From: Cohnella silvisoli
GTDB lineage: Bacteria; Bacillota; Bacilli; Paenibacillales; Paenibacillaceae
DNA: 55,651 bases
NCBI RefSeq assembly: GCF_021190915.1
Contig: NZ_JAIOAP010000029.1
Location: forward strand, 1-55,651
Direction: 5' to 3'
The position numbers were made by a program, and so were the translations under genes. Shown piece by piece: positions 8,095 to 17,305 of this stretch. Positions within the stretch are counted from its first letter, which is position 1. The number at the start of each line of letters is the position of its first letter. The notes beneath the pieces were generated by a model. It made no database searches. It saw only the letters and a list, made by a program, of their open reading frames with translations, and had not been told where the DNA came from.

Positions 8095-8718
8095 TCAGTC
8101 CTCCTTGGCGTAAAGGTTGTTTTCTTCCATCAGCCTGGCGATTTGCTGCGAGTTCTCGTCATTTTTACTCAATAGCTGCTCGATGGTCTTTCTCTGCTTC
8201 TCCTCCGAATGGTGCTGATTTAACTTCCAGGCGCCTTCCATACGATCGATTGTAATCTCAAAAGGTACGATATGATCGAGTAAAGCATGGTTGTAACTGT
8301 CCGTTAAGTCGGTTGTCCATAGCTCTTGCTGGTTGGATTCGAAAAATGTGATGGAGTCCTTTAAGATTTGTTCGGCTTCTTCACGATTTTGGATGATTTT
8401 CATTTCCCCATATACATGGACAGCTACATAATTCCAAGTTGGCACGCTGTTCTTTTCCTCATACCAGGTCGGAGAGATGTAGGCATGCGGGCCTGGGAAT
8501 ACAACGAGCGCTTGCTGCGGCTCCGACTTGGCTGCCTGCGGATTTTGTTTAGCTAAATGCCCTGCTAACCGGTGCGATTTCTCATCATAGACAAACGGAA
8601 TGTGGGTAGCGACAGGGATACCATCTTTAGTGGAGAAAAGGATGCCAAAGCTATTGCTCTTAATAAAGGAAATCAATTTATCGGAATCTTCAACCTTAAA
8701 CTGCTTGGGTACATACAT
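8095..8718 (-). CDS. PaiB-family FMN-binding protein / negative regulator
   Basis: The protein has 207 residues and matches the PaiB family (pyridoxamine-oxidase-like split barrel). It shows MYVPKQFKVEDSDKLISFIK, PVATHIPFVYDEK, LAGHLAKQNPQA and the tail IVPFEITIDRMEGAWKLNQH, which is very typical. PaiB proteins were described as repressors of sporulation and protease genes and bind flavin. GAGGTGAGAGC before the ATG is a clear ribosome site. It is the first gene of the leftward operon, and its promoter region (8719-8834) is shared with the divergent MocR gene. Confidence 0.87.
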   Translation of the reverse strand: MYVPKQFKVEDSDKLISFIKSNSFGILFSTKDGIPVATHIPFVYDEKSHRLAGHLAKQNPQAAKSEPQQALVVFPGPHAYISPTWYEEKNSVPTWNYVAVHVYGEMKIIQNREEAEQILKDSITFFESNQQELWTTDLTDSYNHALLDHIVPFEITIDRMEGAWKLNQHHSEEKQRKTIEQLLSKNDENSQQIARLMEENNLYAKED

Positions 8719-8780
8719 GCTCTCACCTCATCTCAAAACCGAATAGAAAAAAATCGATTGAGATGATTGTAAAGCTTGCA

Positions 8781-8809
8781 TTGACAACCGAAAAGATCCA
8801 ATTTACATT
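8781..8809 (+). promoter_or_regulatory. sigma-A-type promoter for the MocR gene
   Basis: TTGACA (8781-8786) and TACATT (8804-8809) are separated by 17 nt, with the start codon about 35 nt further on. The 116-bp divergent region between paiB and this gene is where a MocR protein would be expected to bind. Confidence 0.6.
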
Positions 8810-8843
8810 AAAATGACTAGTCCATTGCAAGGGCGTGAACAAG

Positions 8844-10412
8844 ATGATTTTTCCCGTTGCTTATTCAGCGAAGTTGGCGGAATCTGGAAGCAAACATCTG
8901 GCGCTGTATCAGGCGATTCGCGAAGCGATTATGGAGGGCAAACTATCCCCGCAAGAGAAACTGCCATCAACGCGTCAGTTAGCCGCATTGTTCGGTTTAT
9001 CCCGTGGGAGCGTCAGCTTGGCATATGAAATGCTTGCCGCGGAAGGGTTCGTTCAAGCGGGAGTAGGGCAAGGCACTTTCGTAGCGGGATGGGAAGACGA
9101 AGAACATACGGCGAACAAAATCCATTCGGGAGACGAACAAGCGAATGTGTCTTTGGCAGCCCCGGCTCTAACGGCTTGGGGTCGGCGGTTGATGGAACTG
9201 CAAGCAGCAGTGACGCCGTTATCGGCCGTTAACATTATTGCACGAAATCAGCAGTCGTCTCGCCCAGAACCTATTTCTTTTGTTCCCAATGGGGTAGGGA
9301 TGAAATGGTTTCCTTGGATGGAATGGAAAGCCGAGGTCGGCGCGCAATGGAAACGGTTCGGCGAGTCGTGGGAAATCGAGTCCGATTCGACGGAAGGAAG
9401 CTTGCAGCTGCGCCAAGCAATCGCAAACCGTTTGCGTCGTGAACGAGGAATTACGTGCGATGCGGAAGATATCGTTATTACCGCTGGCTCCATGCAAGCC
9501 ATTACATTGCTCACGCAATTACTGCTTGAAGAAGGAAAAACGGCCGTCATAGAGAACCCCTGTTATACGGGGATTAAGCGGGCCATTCAAGCGACGGGTG
9601 CGAGCTTTATCGCGCAAGGGGTAGATGGCCAAGGAATTGTGCCGCAAGATTGGGATGCGCAGCTGCTTTTCGTTACCCCGACGCGTCAGTTTCCGACAGG
9701 CGCGGTGCTAAGCTACGAGCGGCGGCGCGCGCTGCTGTCATGGGCTTCGAGGCGCAACGGTTGGATCGTGGAAGACGATTTCGATAGCGATTTTCGCTGG
9801 GGAGGCCGCCCGATCGAACCATTGAAAGCTCTCGACAGGGAAGGTAGAGTCGTATATGTAGGAACCTTCTCCCGCTCGATGTGCACGGGGGTTCGGATCG
9901 GATACGCAGTCGCTCCCAAAGAGCTAGTTCAACCTTTAATCCTCGCTAAGAAACTGTATGATCCCTTTCCATCAGGGATCGCGGAGCAGCAAGCATTGGC
10001 ATCATGGATGTCGGAAGGCGGCTATGACCGGCACATGCGCAGAATGCGCAGAGTTTATGGCAAGCTCGAAGGCAAGCTTCGAACGGGCCTTGAACGGGAC
10101 TTAGCCGGTTTGTTCGAGGTAAATGCTTCGGACGCGGGGCTTCATCTATATGCTAAGTGGAAAAAAAGCAACGATGAATATCGCCAGTTAGTCGAAGAAT
10201 GCGGCCGAAGAGGCGTTTTATGGAAAGATGGCGAAGGATATACCGTATATGAACGGCATGATTCTAATCCGCACGTGCCTTCGGCGCTGTTCAGTTTTGC
10301 CCACTTGGATGAGGGCGAGATCGACGTAGGGTTAAATCTCATTCGCGAGGCCGCGGAATCAATTAGTTTGATCGACTCTAGTCGGGGTCAGGGAGGAACT
10401 GTCCATGCTTGA
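8844..10412 (+). CDS. MocR-type regulator: GntR winged helix fused to an aminotransferase domain
   Basis: The protein has about 522 residues. The N-terminal GntR DNA-binding domain (LYQAIREAIMEGKLSPQEKL and STRQLAALFGLSRGSVSLAY, about residues 20-85) is joined by a linker to a fold type I aminotransferase domain (about 150-510) with the PLP-binding stretch YVGTFSRSMCTGVRIGY. PLP-binding MocR regulators such as PdxR, GabR and TauR sense amino-compounds. GTG 8835 is possible, but AAGGG is 10 nt before ATG 8844. Divergent placement from an operon that itself contains an aminotransferase makes that operon the natural target. It overlaps the next AraC gene by 8 bp, so the two regulators are cotranscribed. 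Confidence 0.88.
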   Translation: MIFPVAYSAKLAESGSKHLALYQAIREAIMEGKLSPQEKLPSTRQLAALFGLSRGSVSLAYEMLAAEGFVQAGVGQGTFVAGWEDEEHTANKIHSGDEQANVSLAAPALTAWGRRLMELQAAVTPLSAVNIIARNQQSSRPEPISFVPNGVGMKWFPWMEWKAEVGAQWKRFGESWEIESDSTEGSLQLRQAIANRLRRERGITCDAEDIVITAGSMQAITLLTQLLLEEGKTAVIENPCYTGIKRAIQATGASFIAQGVDGQGIVPQDWDAQLLFVTPTRQFPTGAVLSYERRRALLSWASRRNGWIVEDDFDSDFRWGGRPIEPLKALDREGRVVYVGTFSRSMCTGVRIGYAVAPKELVQPLILAKKLYDPFPSGIAEQQALASWMSEGGYDRHMRRMRRVYGKLEGKLRTGLERDLAGLFEVNASDAGLHLYAKWKKSNDEYRQLVEECGRRGVLWKDGEGYTVYERHDSNPHVPSALFSFAHLDEGEIDVGLNLIREAAESISLIDSSRGQGGTVHA

Positions 10413-11190
10413 TTTGCTGCCGTCGTCTTTCGTGCTGAAGCCGTCATTTGCCAAAATCGTGTGCGAACCCGGATGGAAATGGCAGAAACGCGAAAAAGCG
10501 CTGGCTAATTACGATTTGTTCTACGTATGGAGCGGTGAAGGCGAGTTGTATCTTAATGGCAAACCTTATCAAGTCGGCAAAGGGAGCTGTTTTTTATTCC
10601 GGCCGGGAGATCATACGAGCGCAACTCACAATCCGCAAAAGCCTCTGGTGCTTACCTATATCCATTTTGACGTGACCGAGTCGGTTGTATTAATTCCTGA
10701 GCCTTATCGGCAATTAGAGGACACCTTTGATTTCGAGCACATGCTGGCAAGGTATGTGCGATTGTTCTTAGTCCGTACTTTTGCCGCTGAGGAAGAAGCT
10801 AGACTGATCTTAAAACAGCTTGTCATCCACCTGCTGCGCCACGATCGGGAAGAGCCAGTGGAGCGCAAAGCGAGCAACCAACTGACGGAAAGCATTCACG
10901 AGGTGGCCAATTACATTCAGCAGCATCCGGGAACTGCTCACCGCGTGGACGATCTGGCGGCGCGCGCGGGATTATCGTCCAGATACTTTTCCATTAAATT
11001 CAAGGATCTAATCGGAATGTCGGTCCAAACATATATGATTCGGACACGCATCGAGCGGGCGCAGCATCTTCTCATGCATGCGGGAATGAACGTGACAGAG
11101 GTCGCGGATGCGCTCGGCTACCGGGATATTTTCTTCTTCAGCCGGCAATTCAAGCAGTATACGGGGAAAAGTCCGTCGGAAATTCGCTAA
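10405..11190 (+). CDS. AraC-family transcriptional regulator with cupin sensor domain
   Basis: The 261-residue protein combines an N-terminal cupin (AraC-binding-like: FYVWSGEGELYLNGKPYQVGKGSCFLFRPGDHT split over residues 40-75) with two helix-turn-helix motifs near the C-terminus. These are VDDLAARAGLSSRYFSIKFK and VTEVADALGYRDIFFFSRQF, ending YTGKSPSEIR. It overlaps the end of the MocR gene by 8 bp, so translation is coupled. AraC proteins of this form usually control sugar or stress genes; the target is not evident. A terminator follows at 11245. Confidence 0.9.
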   Translation: MLDLLPSSFVLKPSFAKIVCEPGWKWQKREKALANYDLFYVWSGEGELYLNGKPYQVGKGSCFLFRPGDHTSATHNPQKPLVLTYIHFDVTESVVLIPEPYRQLEDTFDFEHMLARYVRLFLVRTFAAEEEARLILKQLVIHLLRHDREEPVERKASNQLTESIHEVANYIQQHPGTAHRVDDLAARAGLSSRYFSIKFKDLIGMSVQTYMIRTRIERAQHLLMHAGMNVTEVADALGYRDIFFFSRQFKQYTGKSPSEIR

Positions 11191-11244
11191 TAAGATATAG
11201 GGGGCGCGCGTTGCCGCTAAGAGCTGATAGTAAAGTTATAGAGG

Positions 11245-11275
11245 ACCGTCAGGAAAAACCTGGCGGTTTTTCTTT
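11245..11275 (+). terminator. rho-independent terminator after the AraC gene
   Basis: ACCGTCAGG pairs with CCTGGCGGT (one G-U pair) over a five-A loop and is followed by TTTTTCTTTT. It ends the MocR-AraC unit. Confidence 0.88.
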
Positions 11276-11391
11276 TATATTCGATAAAATTCGACATAAA
11301 CCAACATTTTCTTCTATTTCGCAATTTATTCTAATATGAGAGGATAGGGAAAGATGTCGATCACATTTTTCCACTGGAGGACTATATTAAC

Positions 11392-14300
11392 GTGCTGTCT
11401 ATTAATCGTCGGTTGGGCAAAAAAGTAATTTACGGTTTTTTATCTATTGTGATCGTAGTTTCAACGGTATTTAGTAGTGTTGCAATGGCGAACGAAATAA
11501 CGCTCACAGAGGATGATTTGGTTACAGCGTTGCCACAGCAATCTATGAAGGGAATTCTATCAGCTCCATTAACGTCTGATCAAGCTGTTGATCAATATTT
11601 GTCAGCCAATAAGTCAATGCTCGGATTTAATAATCCGAATGAACAATTAGAGTTGCAAAGTAAAACGATTGACACGGCTGGACAAGCACATTATTTGTAC
11701 CTACTACAGCATGATGGTATCCCCGTCTATGGTAAATATATGCGAGTTCATTTGAACAAAGGCAAACGGATTTCCGAAATTCGTAATGAAATGACCTCTG
11801 AGCCTCTTCCCTTGATGCCGAAGTCTACGACTCCTAGCCGTTCACCCGAAGAAGCGATTCAGCTATTACAAGCTAATCTTGAAGAACAATTGGGTGTAAA
11901 TATTCAATTAGAAACGGTTATCGGCGACGATCACATTACGCCTGCCCCCACGGCCTCATTAATAATTTATCCTTTCCAAGGCAAAAGTTATTTGGCATAT
12001 GAAACGAAGCTTAATTTTATAGACCCCATTCCAGGTAATTGGGTCGCATATGTCGATGCGCAAACTGGGAAGATTCTTGATAAATATAGTCAAAGCGAGC
12101 ATGCTGTAAATCCCACAACTCACAATGGCTCCGGTCACGGCGGAGTGACTCGTGAGCTTCAAGTTCTACTTGATACTGTAACCGGTAAGTATAGTATGGA
12201 AGACATCTCTAGAGGTATGTATCAAACTCATCTAGGTGAAATAGTTACCGTTGATGCGAATACTCCTAGCATACCAATTAATACCACAGCTACCGTCTTT
12301 TCAGATAATGATGCCGTAGATGCCCACTTTTATAGTGGTGTCGTTTATGAATATTATCTTGATAAGTTTAATCGCAACAGTATCGATGACAAAGGAATGG
12401 ACATCGTCTCTCTCGTTAACTATACCAATGGCGGAAATAATATCGGCTATGACAATGCATTCTGGAATGGCAGTGTCATGGTTTATGGTAATGGAAAAGG
12501 TACTGCGAATGGCGGTTCCAATTGCTTTTCGTGCGCATTGGATGTTGTCGGTCACGAAATGACACACGGCGTAATCGAACGAACAGCGAATTTAGAATAC
12601 CGGCATCAATCCGGAGCTTTGAATGAATCCTTCGCCGATATATTCGGGGCATTAATCCAGATGGATTTTGAAAATACCAATAACGATTGGCAAATCGGTG
12701 AAGCGACGGGGAAAGTTATTCGTGATTTGTCTAACCCGAGTGCCTATGGGCAGCCTGCAACAATGAATAATTTTGCATATCTATCACGTAATCCCGTAAG
12801 CGGAGATAGTGGCGGCGTGCATATCAATAGCAGTATTCCTAGCCGCGCAGCCTATTTGACTGCTGCGGGTATTGATTTGCTTGGCTTAGACGGCAAAGAA
12901 ATTCTTGGACAGCTAAGCTATGACGTATTAGTTAATCGCTTGACGCCGACCTCTGATTTCGAGGATGCAAGAGATGCCTTTGTATCAGCTGGGGAAGATC
13001 AATATGGCGCAAATTCTCCTGTCGTACAGAAGGTGAAGGAAGCATGGGCTGCGGTAGGTTTGCCCTATGGACAAAAGTATGATATTACCTCCTTTGCGAT
13101 TGGAGGTGTCGAATCTACCTGGATTGATAAGAATTCAATGGAAGTATACGTAAGCGTATTGCCAGGTACAAACATTGGCAATATTCAACCTGTTATTCAG
13201 GTGTCGCCAGGAGCTGTGCTTGGTCAAGACGTAACGGACAATTTCAGTGATGGGATTAAGAAATATACGGTATCTTCTCAAGGTACAACCGTGGAGTGGT
13301 ATGTAATCATTGCAGAAGGATTACCTTCATTGAAGTATACTTGGAGTTGGCCAACTTCCTATTCTAATGATGCTTTTTTCGAAGTGAACGATGATAATGG
13401 GACAATTACGAATGAAATATCGGTAAGCTTCAATGATATATTCAATGCGAATCCGGGCGATGATCTGTTAGACTCCGGTAAGATTTTGATATCGCCGGTT
13501 CCAGAAGGATTGGTCGCGCACACTTTGTTGGCTAATCGGCATAAATTACTCATATTTTTCTATGGCCAAGCAAAGCATCATTCAAATCAAGACGACATTC
13601 ACAATTTGTCCATTCGGTTCACGGACAATGCTTTCGTAAACTATTATGAGTATCAAGTTGCTAACTATTATTTAGAAAATCTAAGGATCGATTTTAAGCA
13701 TTCTTTGAAACTTACTTCTATTTCGAATACAACTGCTACGCTTGAATGGCTTATGGCCAGCAATGCGACAAAAATTGAGATTCTTCAATCTACTGATAAT
13801 GGATTGTCTTGGAGTCCGGCAATGACATCCACTCCGATTCAACCCGGTAATATGACAGCCACCGTCACAAATTTAACACAAGGTCAGATCTATTACTTTA
13901 AATTAGTAATTACGGGCGGTGAAGATGCCGGCGAGTCGGTTCATGTCGTAGAATACGCTTCAAGCACGAATAATAAGACGCCAAAGGTTGAGAATCCGAT
14001 TCAGGATCAACCAGCGACTATTGGCGGAGCGGATATCTCTATCCCTCTCGCTACCGTTTTTACCGATCCCGAGGGAGATAATATGACATATACGGCAACT
14101 TCCAACGCGCAGGATGTTGCGACAGCGAGTCTATCTGAAAGTAGTCTAAAGGTTCACCCAGTTGGAGCGGGTATTGCAACGATCACCGTTACTGTTCATG
14201 ATGGCCATGGGCATTATGTTAAGAATAATTTTATCGTTACGGTAAGAGATCCTCTTAACAGAGCTCCTACGGTCACTAATCCAATTGCGGCTCAGTCCGC

Positions 14301-16266
14301 GAATGTCGGAGGAGCTAATGTTTTAGTGCCTCTGAATGGAGTTTTTAGTGATGCAGATGGGGATATCTTAAGTTACTCGGTGAGTTCAAGTGCAACTAAT
14401 GTAGCTGCCGCACAAATATCGGGAAGAAGAGTTGTTATACAACCTCTGTCAATGGGTAATGCATACGTCAGTGTAATGGCCAATGATGGACATGGACATT
14501 ACGAAACGAACACTTTCGTCGTTACTGTTTCATCGACTAACCGTGCGCCAATCGTTTCAAATCCAATTAGCAGTAAAACAGCAACCGTTGGAGGATTGGA
14601 CGTAAGTGTACCGCTTTCTGGGGTGTTTACCGACCAAGATGCAGATCCGCTGACGTACACTGCAACCTCTAATGCAACGAGTATAGCGACAGTCAGCGTA
14701 GCAGGTAGTACACTCACCGTGCATCCGATATCCAATGGAACCGCATCGATTACCGTAACTGCGGATGATGGTCACGGCCATACAATGAATACTACATTTA
14801 CTGTAACTGTAAGTTTAGCCAGTAGTGGCGGCGGTAGCGGCGGTACTCCACCAGTGGATCCACCAGTTGGTGGCGGCGGTGGCACTCCGCCAGTAAATCC
14901 GCCGGCCGGTGGTGGCGGTGGTCCGCCGCCAGTGGGACCTCCACCGGCCGGTGGTCCTCCGGTCGTTCCCCCGGTAATTCCGTCAGCCGCATCTGAACTA
15001 AAATTAGATGATAACGGAGTAACTCTAGGTAAGGGTTCCTTAAAATCAGAACCAGGCAGCACCGATAATGGGACTCCAACGACTATATATAAAGTCGACG
15101 AAAAGGCTTTGGGGCAAGCGATTGAGAAACTAGCAGACAGTAAACAGAAATCGATCAACATAGATTTAGGCAGCAACACAGGACCTGTGGAAGTCAAAAT
15201 TCCGGTTGCTTCATTAGCCAATGCATCAAAGCAAGCACCAAACTCGATTGTTTCCGTTAAAACGGATAATGCCAGTTACGATTTACCTCTCAGCGTTCTG
15301 AAACTCGAGGGATTGGCGAGTAATCTTGGCACTTCAGCGGATAAAATGCAATTGAACATTTCTTTACACCCACTGGCCGGCACGGCGTCCGATCAATTGA
15401 AGAAAGCCGCAGAAAGCAAAGGGGTTACCGTCATTGGCATGCCAATCGAATATATTGTTACGGTTGAAGCCAACGGTAAAAAGCAAGAATTGAACAACTT
15501 CGGCAATACGTATATTTCAAGGACAATTACATTGACCGGGGTAGTAACGAACGAAGGTCTAACGGCTGTGTTATATGATCCCGTATCCGGTGAAATGACG
15601 TTCGTTCCCGCCGTATTTGAGGTCATTGACGGGAAAACCATCGTCACAATCAAGAGAAACGGCAATAGCATCTATACGATTATTGAAAATAAGAAATCTT
15701 TCGCCGATATTCCCAAAAACTTCTGGGCCAGCGCTGATATCGAGCTCTTGGCATCCAAATCCATAATGAAGGGTGTTACCGCATCCGAGTTTAAGCCAAA
15801 CGGTATTGTTACGAGAGCTGAAATGGCAAGCCTGCTTACACGTGCATTGGGGCTGTCTCCTGACAAAAAGGCTGCAGCATTTAGTGACGTGAAACCGGAT
15901 GATTGGTTTGCAGGAGCAGTTGGAGCTGCGGCTAAAGCTCATATTATGGACGGCTTCTCCAATCATACATTTAAACCGCAACAAACGATCACTCGTGAAC
16001 AGATGTGTATGATGATTCAGAATGCATTGAAGTTTGTGGACAAAGAAAAGCAGATCTCCAAGGAAAAACAAAAGCAGATATTGTCCCCTTTCATGGACAA
16101 TGGAACTATCTCCTCTGATGCTCAGGCTTCCGTAGCATCCGTAGTAGAAGCGGGGATCATGAAGGGATATTCGGCGGACAAATTCGCTCCAACCCAAACA
16201 ATAACAAGGGCTCAAGCTGCCGCAATAATCAAACGTATGCTGCTAAATATCAATTTTATCGACTAA
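11392..16266 (+). CDS. M4 (thermolysin-family) metalloprotease with Ig/cadherin-like repeats and SLH anchor
   Basis: This secreted protein has 1624 residues. A signal peptide ends near VAMA (residue 32). FTP and PepSY propeptide domains cover about 40-215. The M4 peptidase has zinc ligands His388 and His392 in HEMTH, Glu412 in NESFAD (the thermolysin spacing of 24 from the first His) and catalytic His477 in GGVHINSSIP. A fibronectin-III-like segment near 770-850 is followed by three Ig/cadherin-like repeats (about 865-1140), each ending in a DGHGH motif. A Gly/Pro-rich linker, a domain of unknown type, and three SLH domains (about 1435-1620) follow, the latter binding pyruvylated wall polymer. 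The GTG start has GGAGG 11 nt upstream. The catalytic set is intact, so this is probably an active protease tethered to the S-layer. Confidence 0.93.
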   Translation: MLSINRRLGKKVIYGFLSIVIVVSTVFSSVAMANEITLTEDDLVTALPQQSMKGILSAPLTSDQAVDQYLSANKSMLGFNNPNEQLELQSKTIDTAGQAHYLYLLQHDGIPVYGKYMRVHLNKGKRISEIRNEMTSEPLPLMPKSTTPSRSPEEAIQLLQANLEEQLGVNIQLETVIGDDHITPAPTASLIIYPFQGKSYLAYETKLNFIDPIPGNWVAYVDAQTGKILDKYSQSEHAVNPTTHNGSGHGGVTRELQVLLDTVTGKYSMEDISRGMYQTHLGEIVTVDANTPSIPINTTATVFSDNDAVDAHFYSGVVYEYYLDKFNRNSIDDKGMDIVSLVNYTNGGNNIGYDNAFWNGSVMVYGNGKGTANGGSNCFSCALDVVGHEMTHGVIERTANLEYRHQSGALNESFADIFGALIQMDFENTNNDWQIGEATGKVIRDLSNPSAYGQPATMNNFAYLSRNPVSGDSGGVHINSSIPSRAAYLTAAGIDLLGLDGKEILGQLSYDVLVNRLTPTSDFEDARDAFVSAGEDQYGANSPVVQKVKEAWAAVGLPYGQKYDITSFAIGGVESTWIDKNSMEVYVSVLPGTNIGNIQPVIQVSPGAVLGQDVTDNFSDGIKKYTVSSQGTTVEWYVIIAEGLPSLKYTWSWPTSYSNDAFFEVNDDNGTITNEISVSFNDIFNANPGDDLLDSGKILISPVPEGLVAHTLLANRHKLLIFFYGQAKHHSNQDDIHNLSIRFTDNAFVNYYEYQVANYYLENLRIDFKHSLKLTSISNTTATLEWLMASNATKIEILQSTDNGLSWSPAMTSTPIQPGNMTATVTNLTQGQIYYFKLVITGGEDAGESVHVVEYASSTNNKTPKVENPIQDQPATIGGADISIPLATVFTDPEGDNMTYTATSNAQDVATASLSESSLKVHPVGAGIATITVTVHDGHGHYVKNNFIVTVRDPLNRAPTVTNPIAAQSANVGGANVLVPLNGVFSDADGDILSYSVSSSATNVAAAQISGRRVVIQPLSMGNAYVSVMANDGHGHYETNTFVVTVSSTNRAPIVSNPISSKTATVGGLDVSVPLSGVFTDQDADPLTYTATSNATSIATVSVAGSTLTVHPISNGTASITVTADDGHGHTMNTTFTVTVSLASSGGGSGGTPPVDPPVGGGGGTPPVNPPAGGGGGPPPVGPPPAGGPPVVPPVIPSAASELKLDDNGVTLGKGSLKSEPGSTDNGTPTTIYKVDEKALGQAIEKLADSKQKSINIDLGSNTGPVEVKIPVASLANASKQAPNSIVSVKTDNASYDLPLSVLKLEGLASNLGTSADKMQLNISLHPLAGTASDQLKKAAESKGVTVIGMPIEYIVTVEANGKKQELNNFGNTYISRTITLTGVVTNEGLTAVLYDPVSGEMTFVPAVFEVIDGKTIVTIKRNGNSIYTIIENKKSFADIPKNFWASADIELLASKSIMKGVTASEFKPNGIVTRAEMASLLTRALGLSPDKKAAAFSDVKPDDWFAGAVGAAAKAHIMDGFSNHTFKPQQTITREQMCMMIQNALKFVDKEKQISKEKQKQILSPFMDNGTISSDAQASVASVVEAGIMKGYSADKFAPTQTITRAQAAAIIKRMLLNINFID

Positions 16267-16287
16267 ACTCACCGCAAAGGATCAAAT

Positions 16288-16331
16288 AAAAACTCGGCGA
16301 ACACGCTCACACAAGCGGTCGCCGAGTTTTT
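16288..16331. terminator. bidirectional terminator
   Basis: A 13-bp stem (AAAAACTCGGCGA with TCGCCGAGTTTTT) serves both the protease gene and the convergent psd gene. Confidence 0.9.
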
Positions 16332-16351
16332 ATATGTAGGGCAAACTCCGA

Positions 16352-17143
16352 TTAATTCTTCAACGTTAACGTTCCGAGCTTCTCGCCCATGCGGACTTTG
16401 TCTCCGGTGTTCAAGTCTTTGCGCGGCTGCAAGGTTCCGTCTTGCGTCAGCAGCACGATAGTGGAGCCGAATTCGAAGTACGCGAGCTCTTGGCCGCGTT
16501 CCAGGGTAGTAGGCTGCGGATCCACGTATTTAATGCTGCTTACGTTCAGAGCGCCGACCTTAACGACGGCAACTTCTCCAATGTCGTGCCTGATATAAGT
16601 AACCAGGCGCTCATTGCGGGATAGCACCCGACGCATGGAGGTTAGACCGAATTCATTGACCGGATATACCCGGCCGGGTATATGCTCGGATTCCACGATC
16701 TCGCCTTCGCATGGAGAGTGAATGCGGTGATAATCCGTTGGACTCAAATAAAGCACCCAAAAATAGCCATTCCTATATTGCGATAGACGAGGCGATCCGT
16801 TCAACAATTCTTCTATCGTATAATCTTGTCCTTTAACTTGTAGCAGCATTCCTTCTTTAATGACACCGCATGCGGTTATTTTAGCATCTACGGGACTAAC
16901 CAAGGAACCTGCAGACAGATCGATAGGCCGCTTCCCAGCCTTTAATCTACGGGTGAAAAATTCATTAAGGGAGCCGTATTCCTCCAGCTTTTTCTCCGCT
17001 TCTTCCACCGGGATTTTGTACATCGCGGCAAAGCGGGATATCCACCGTCGGCTTAAAGAAGATTTAGCGAAACGCCCCGTCATGCGGGACACGAATTTGC
17101 GTGAGGACAGCTCCGTCATCATGCGCAGCAGCCAACGATTCAT
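16352..17143 (-). CDS. psd: phosphatidylserine decarboxylase proenzyme
   Basis: The enzyme makes phosphatidylethanolamine from phosphatidylserine at the membrane. The 263-residue protein shows the family blocks SPVDAKITACG, the catalytic His region YLSPTDYHRIHSPCEGEI, and near the C-terminus EFGSTIVLL. The GST serine there is the autocleavage site that becomes the pyruvoyl group. A GTG at 17155 would add four residues but would overlap the ribosome site; AAAGGAG is 11 nt before ATG 17143, which is preferred. It is divergent from a CotSA-like glycosyltransferase. No pssA is in the window. Length and motifs are normal, so it should be functional. Confidence 0.92.
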   Translation of the reverse strand: MNRWLLRMMTELSSRKFVSRMTGRFAKSSLSRRWISRFAAMYKIPVEEAEKKLEEYGSLNEFFTRRLKAGKRPIDLSAGSLVSPVDAKITACGVIKEGMLLQVKGQDYTIEELLNGSPRLSQYRNGYFWVLYLSPTDYHRIHSPCEGEIVESEHIPGRVYPVNEFGLTSMRRVLSRNERLVTYIRHDIGEVAVVKVGALNVSSIKYVDPQPTTLERGQELAYFEFGSTIVLLTQDGTLQPRKDLNTGDKVRMGEKLGTLTLKN

Positions 17144-17305
17144 GCGGCCGAGCACTCCTTTACCATAGAATACATTCCCGAGAATTGTGACACATCATCT
17201 GGGAAAGTGCAATAGTCGACAATTCTACGACTAATGCCGTGCCTTTTTCCGCGCTGTTCGTATATGCTGTCACGTATGGCATTTGTACGTGGGGAGACAT
17301 GGACA

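Noticed and set aside
15571..16215. A 214-codon frame opposite the SLH part of the protease
   Set aside because: It is a mirror of the SLH coding sequence and has no domain features.
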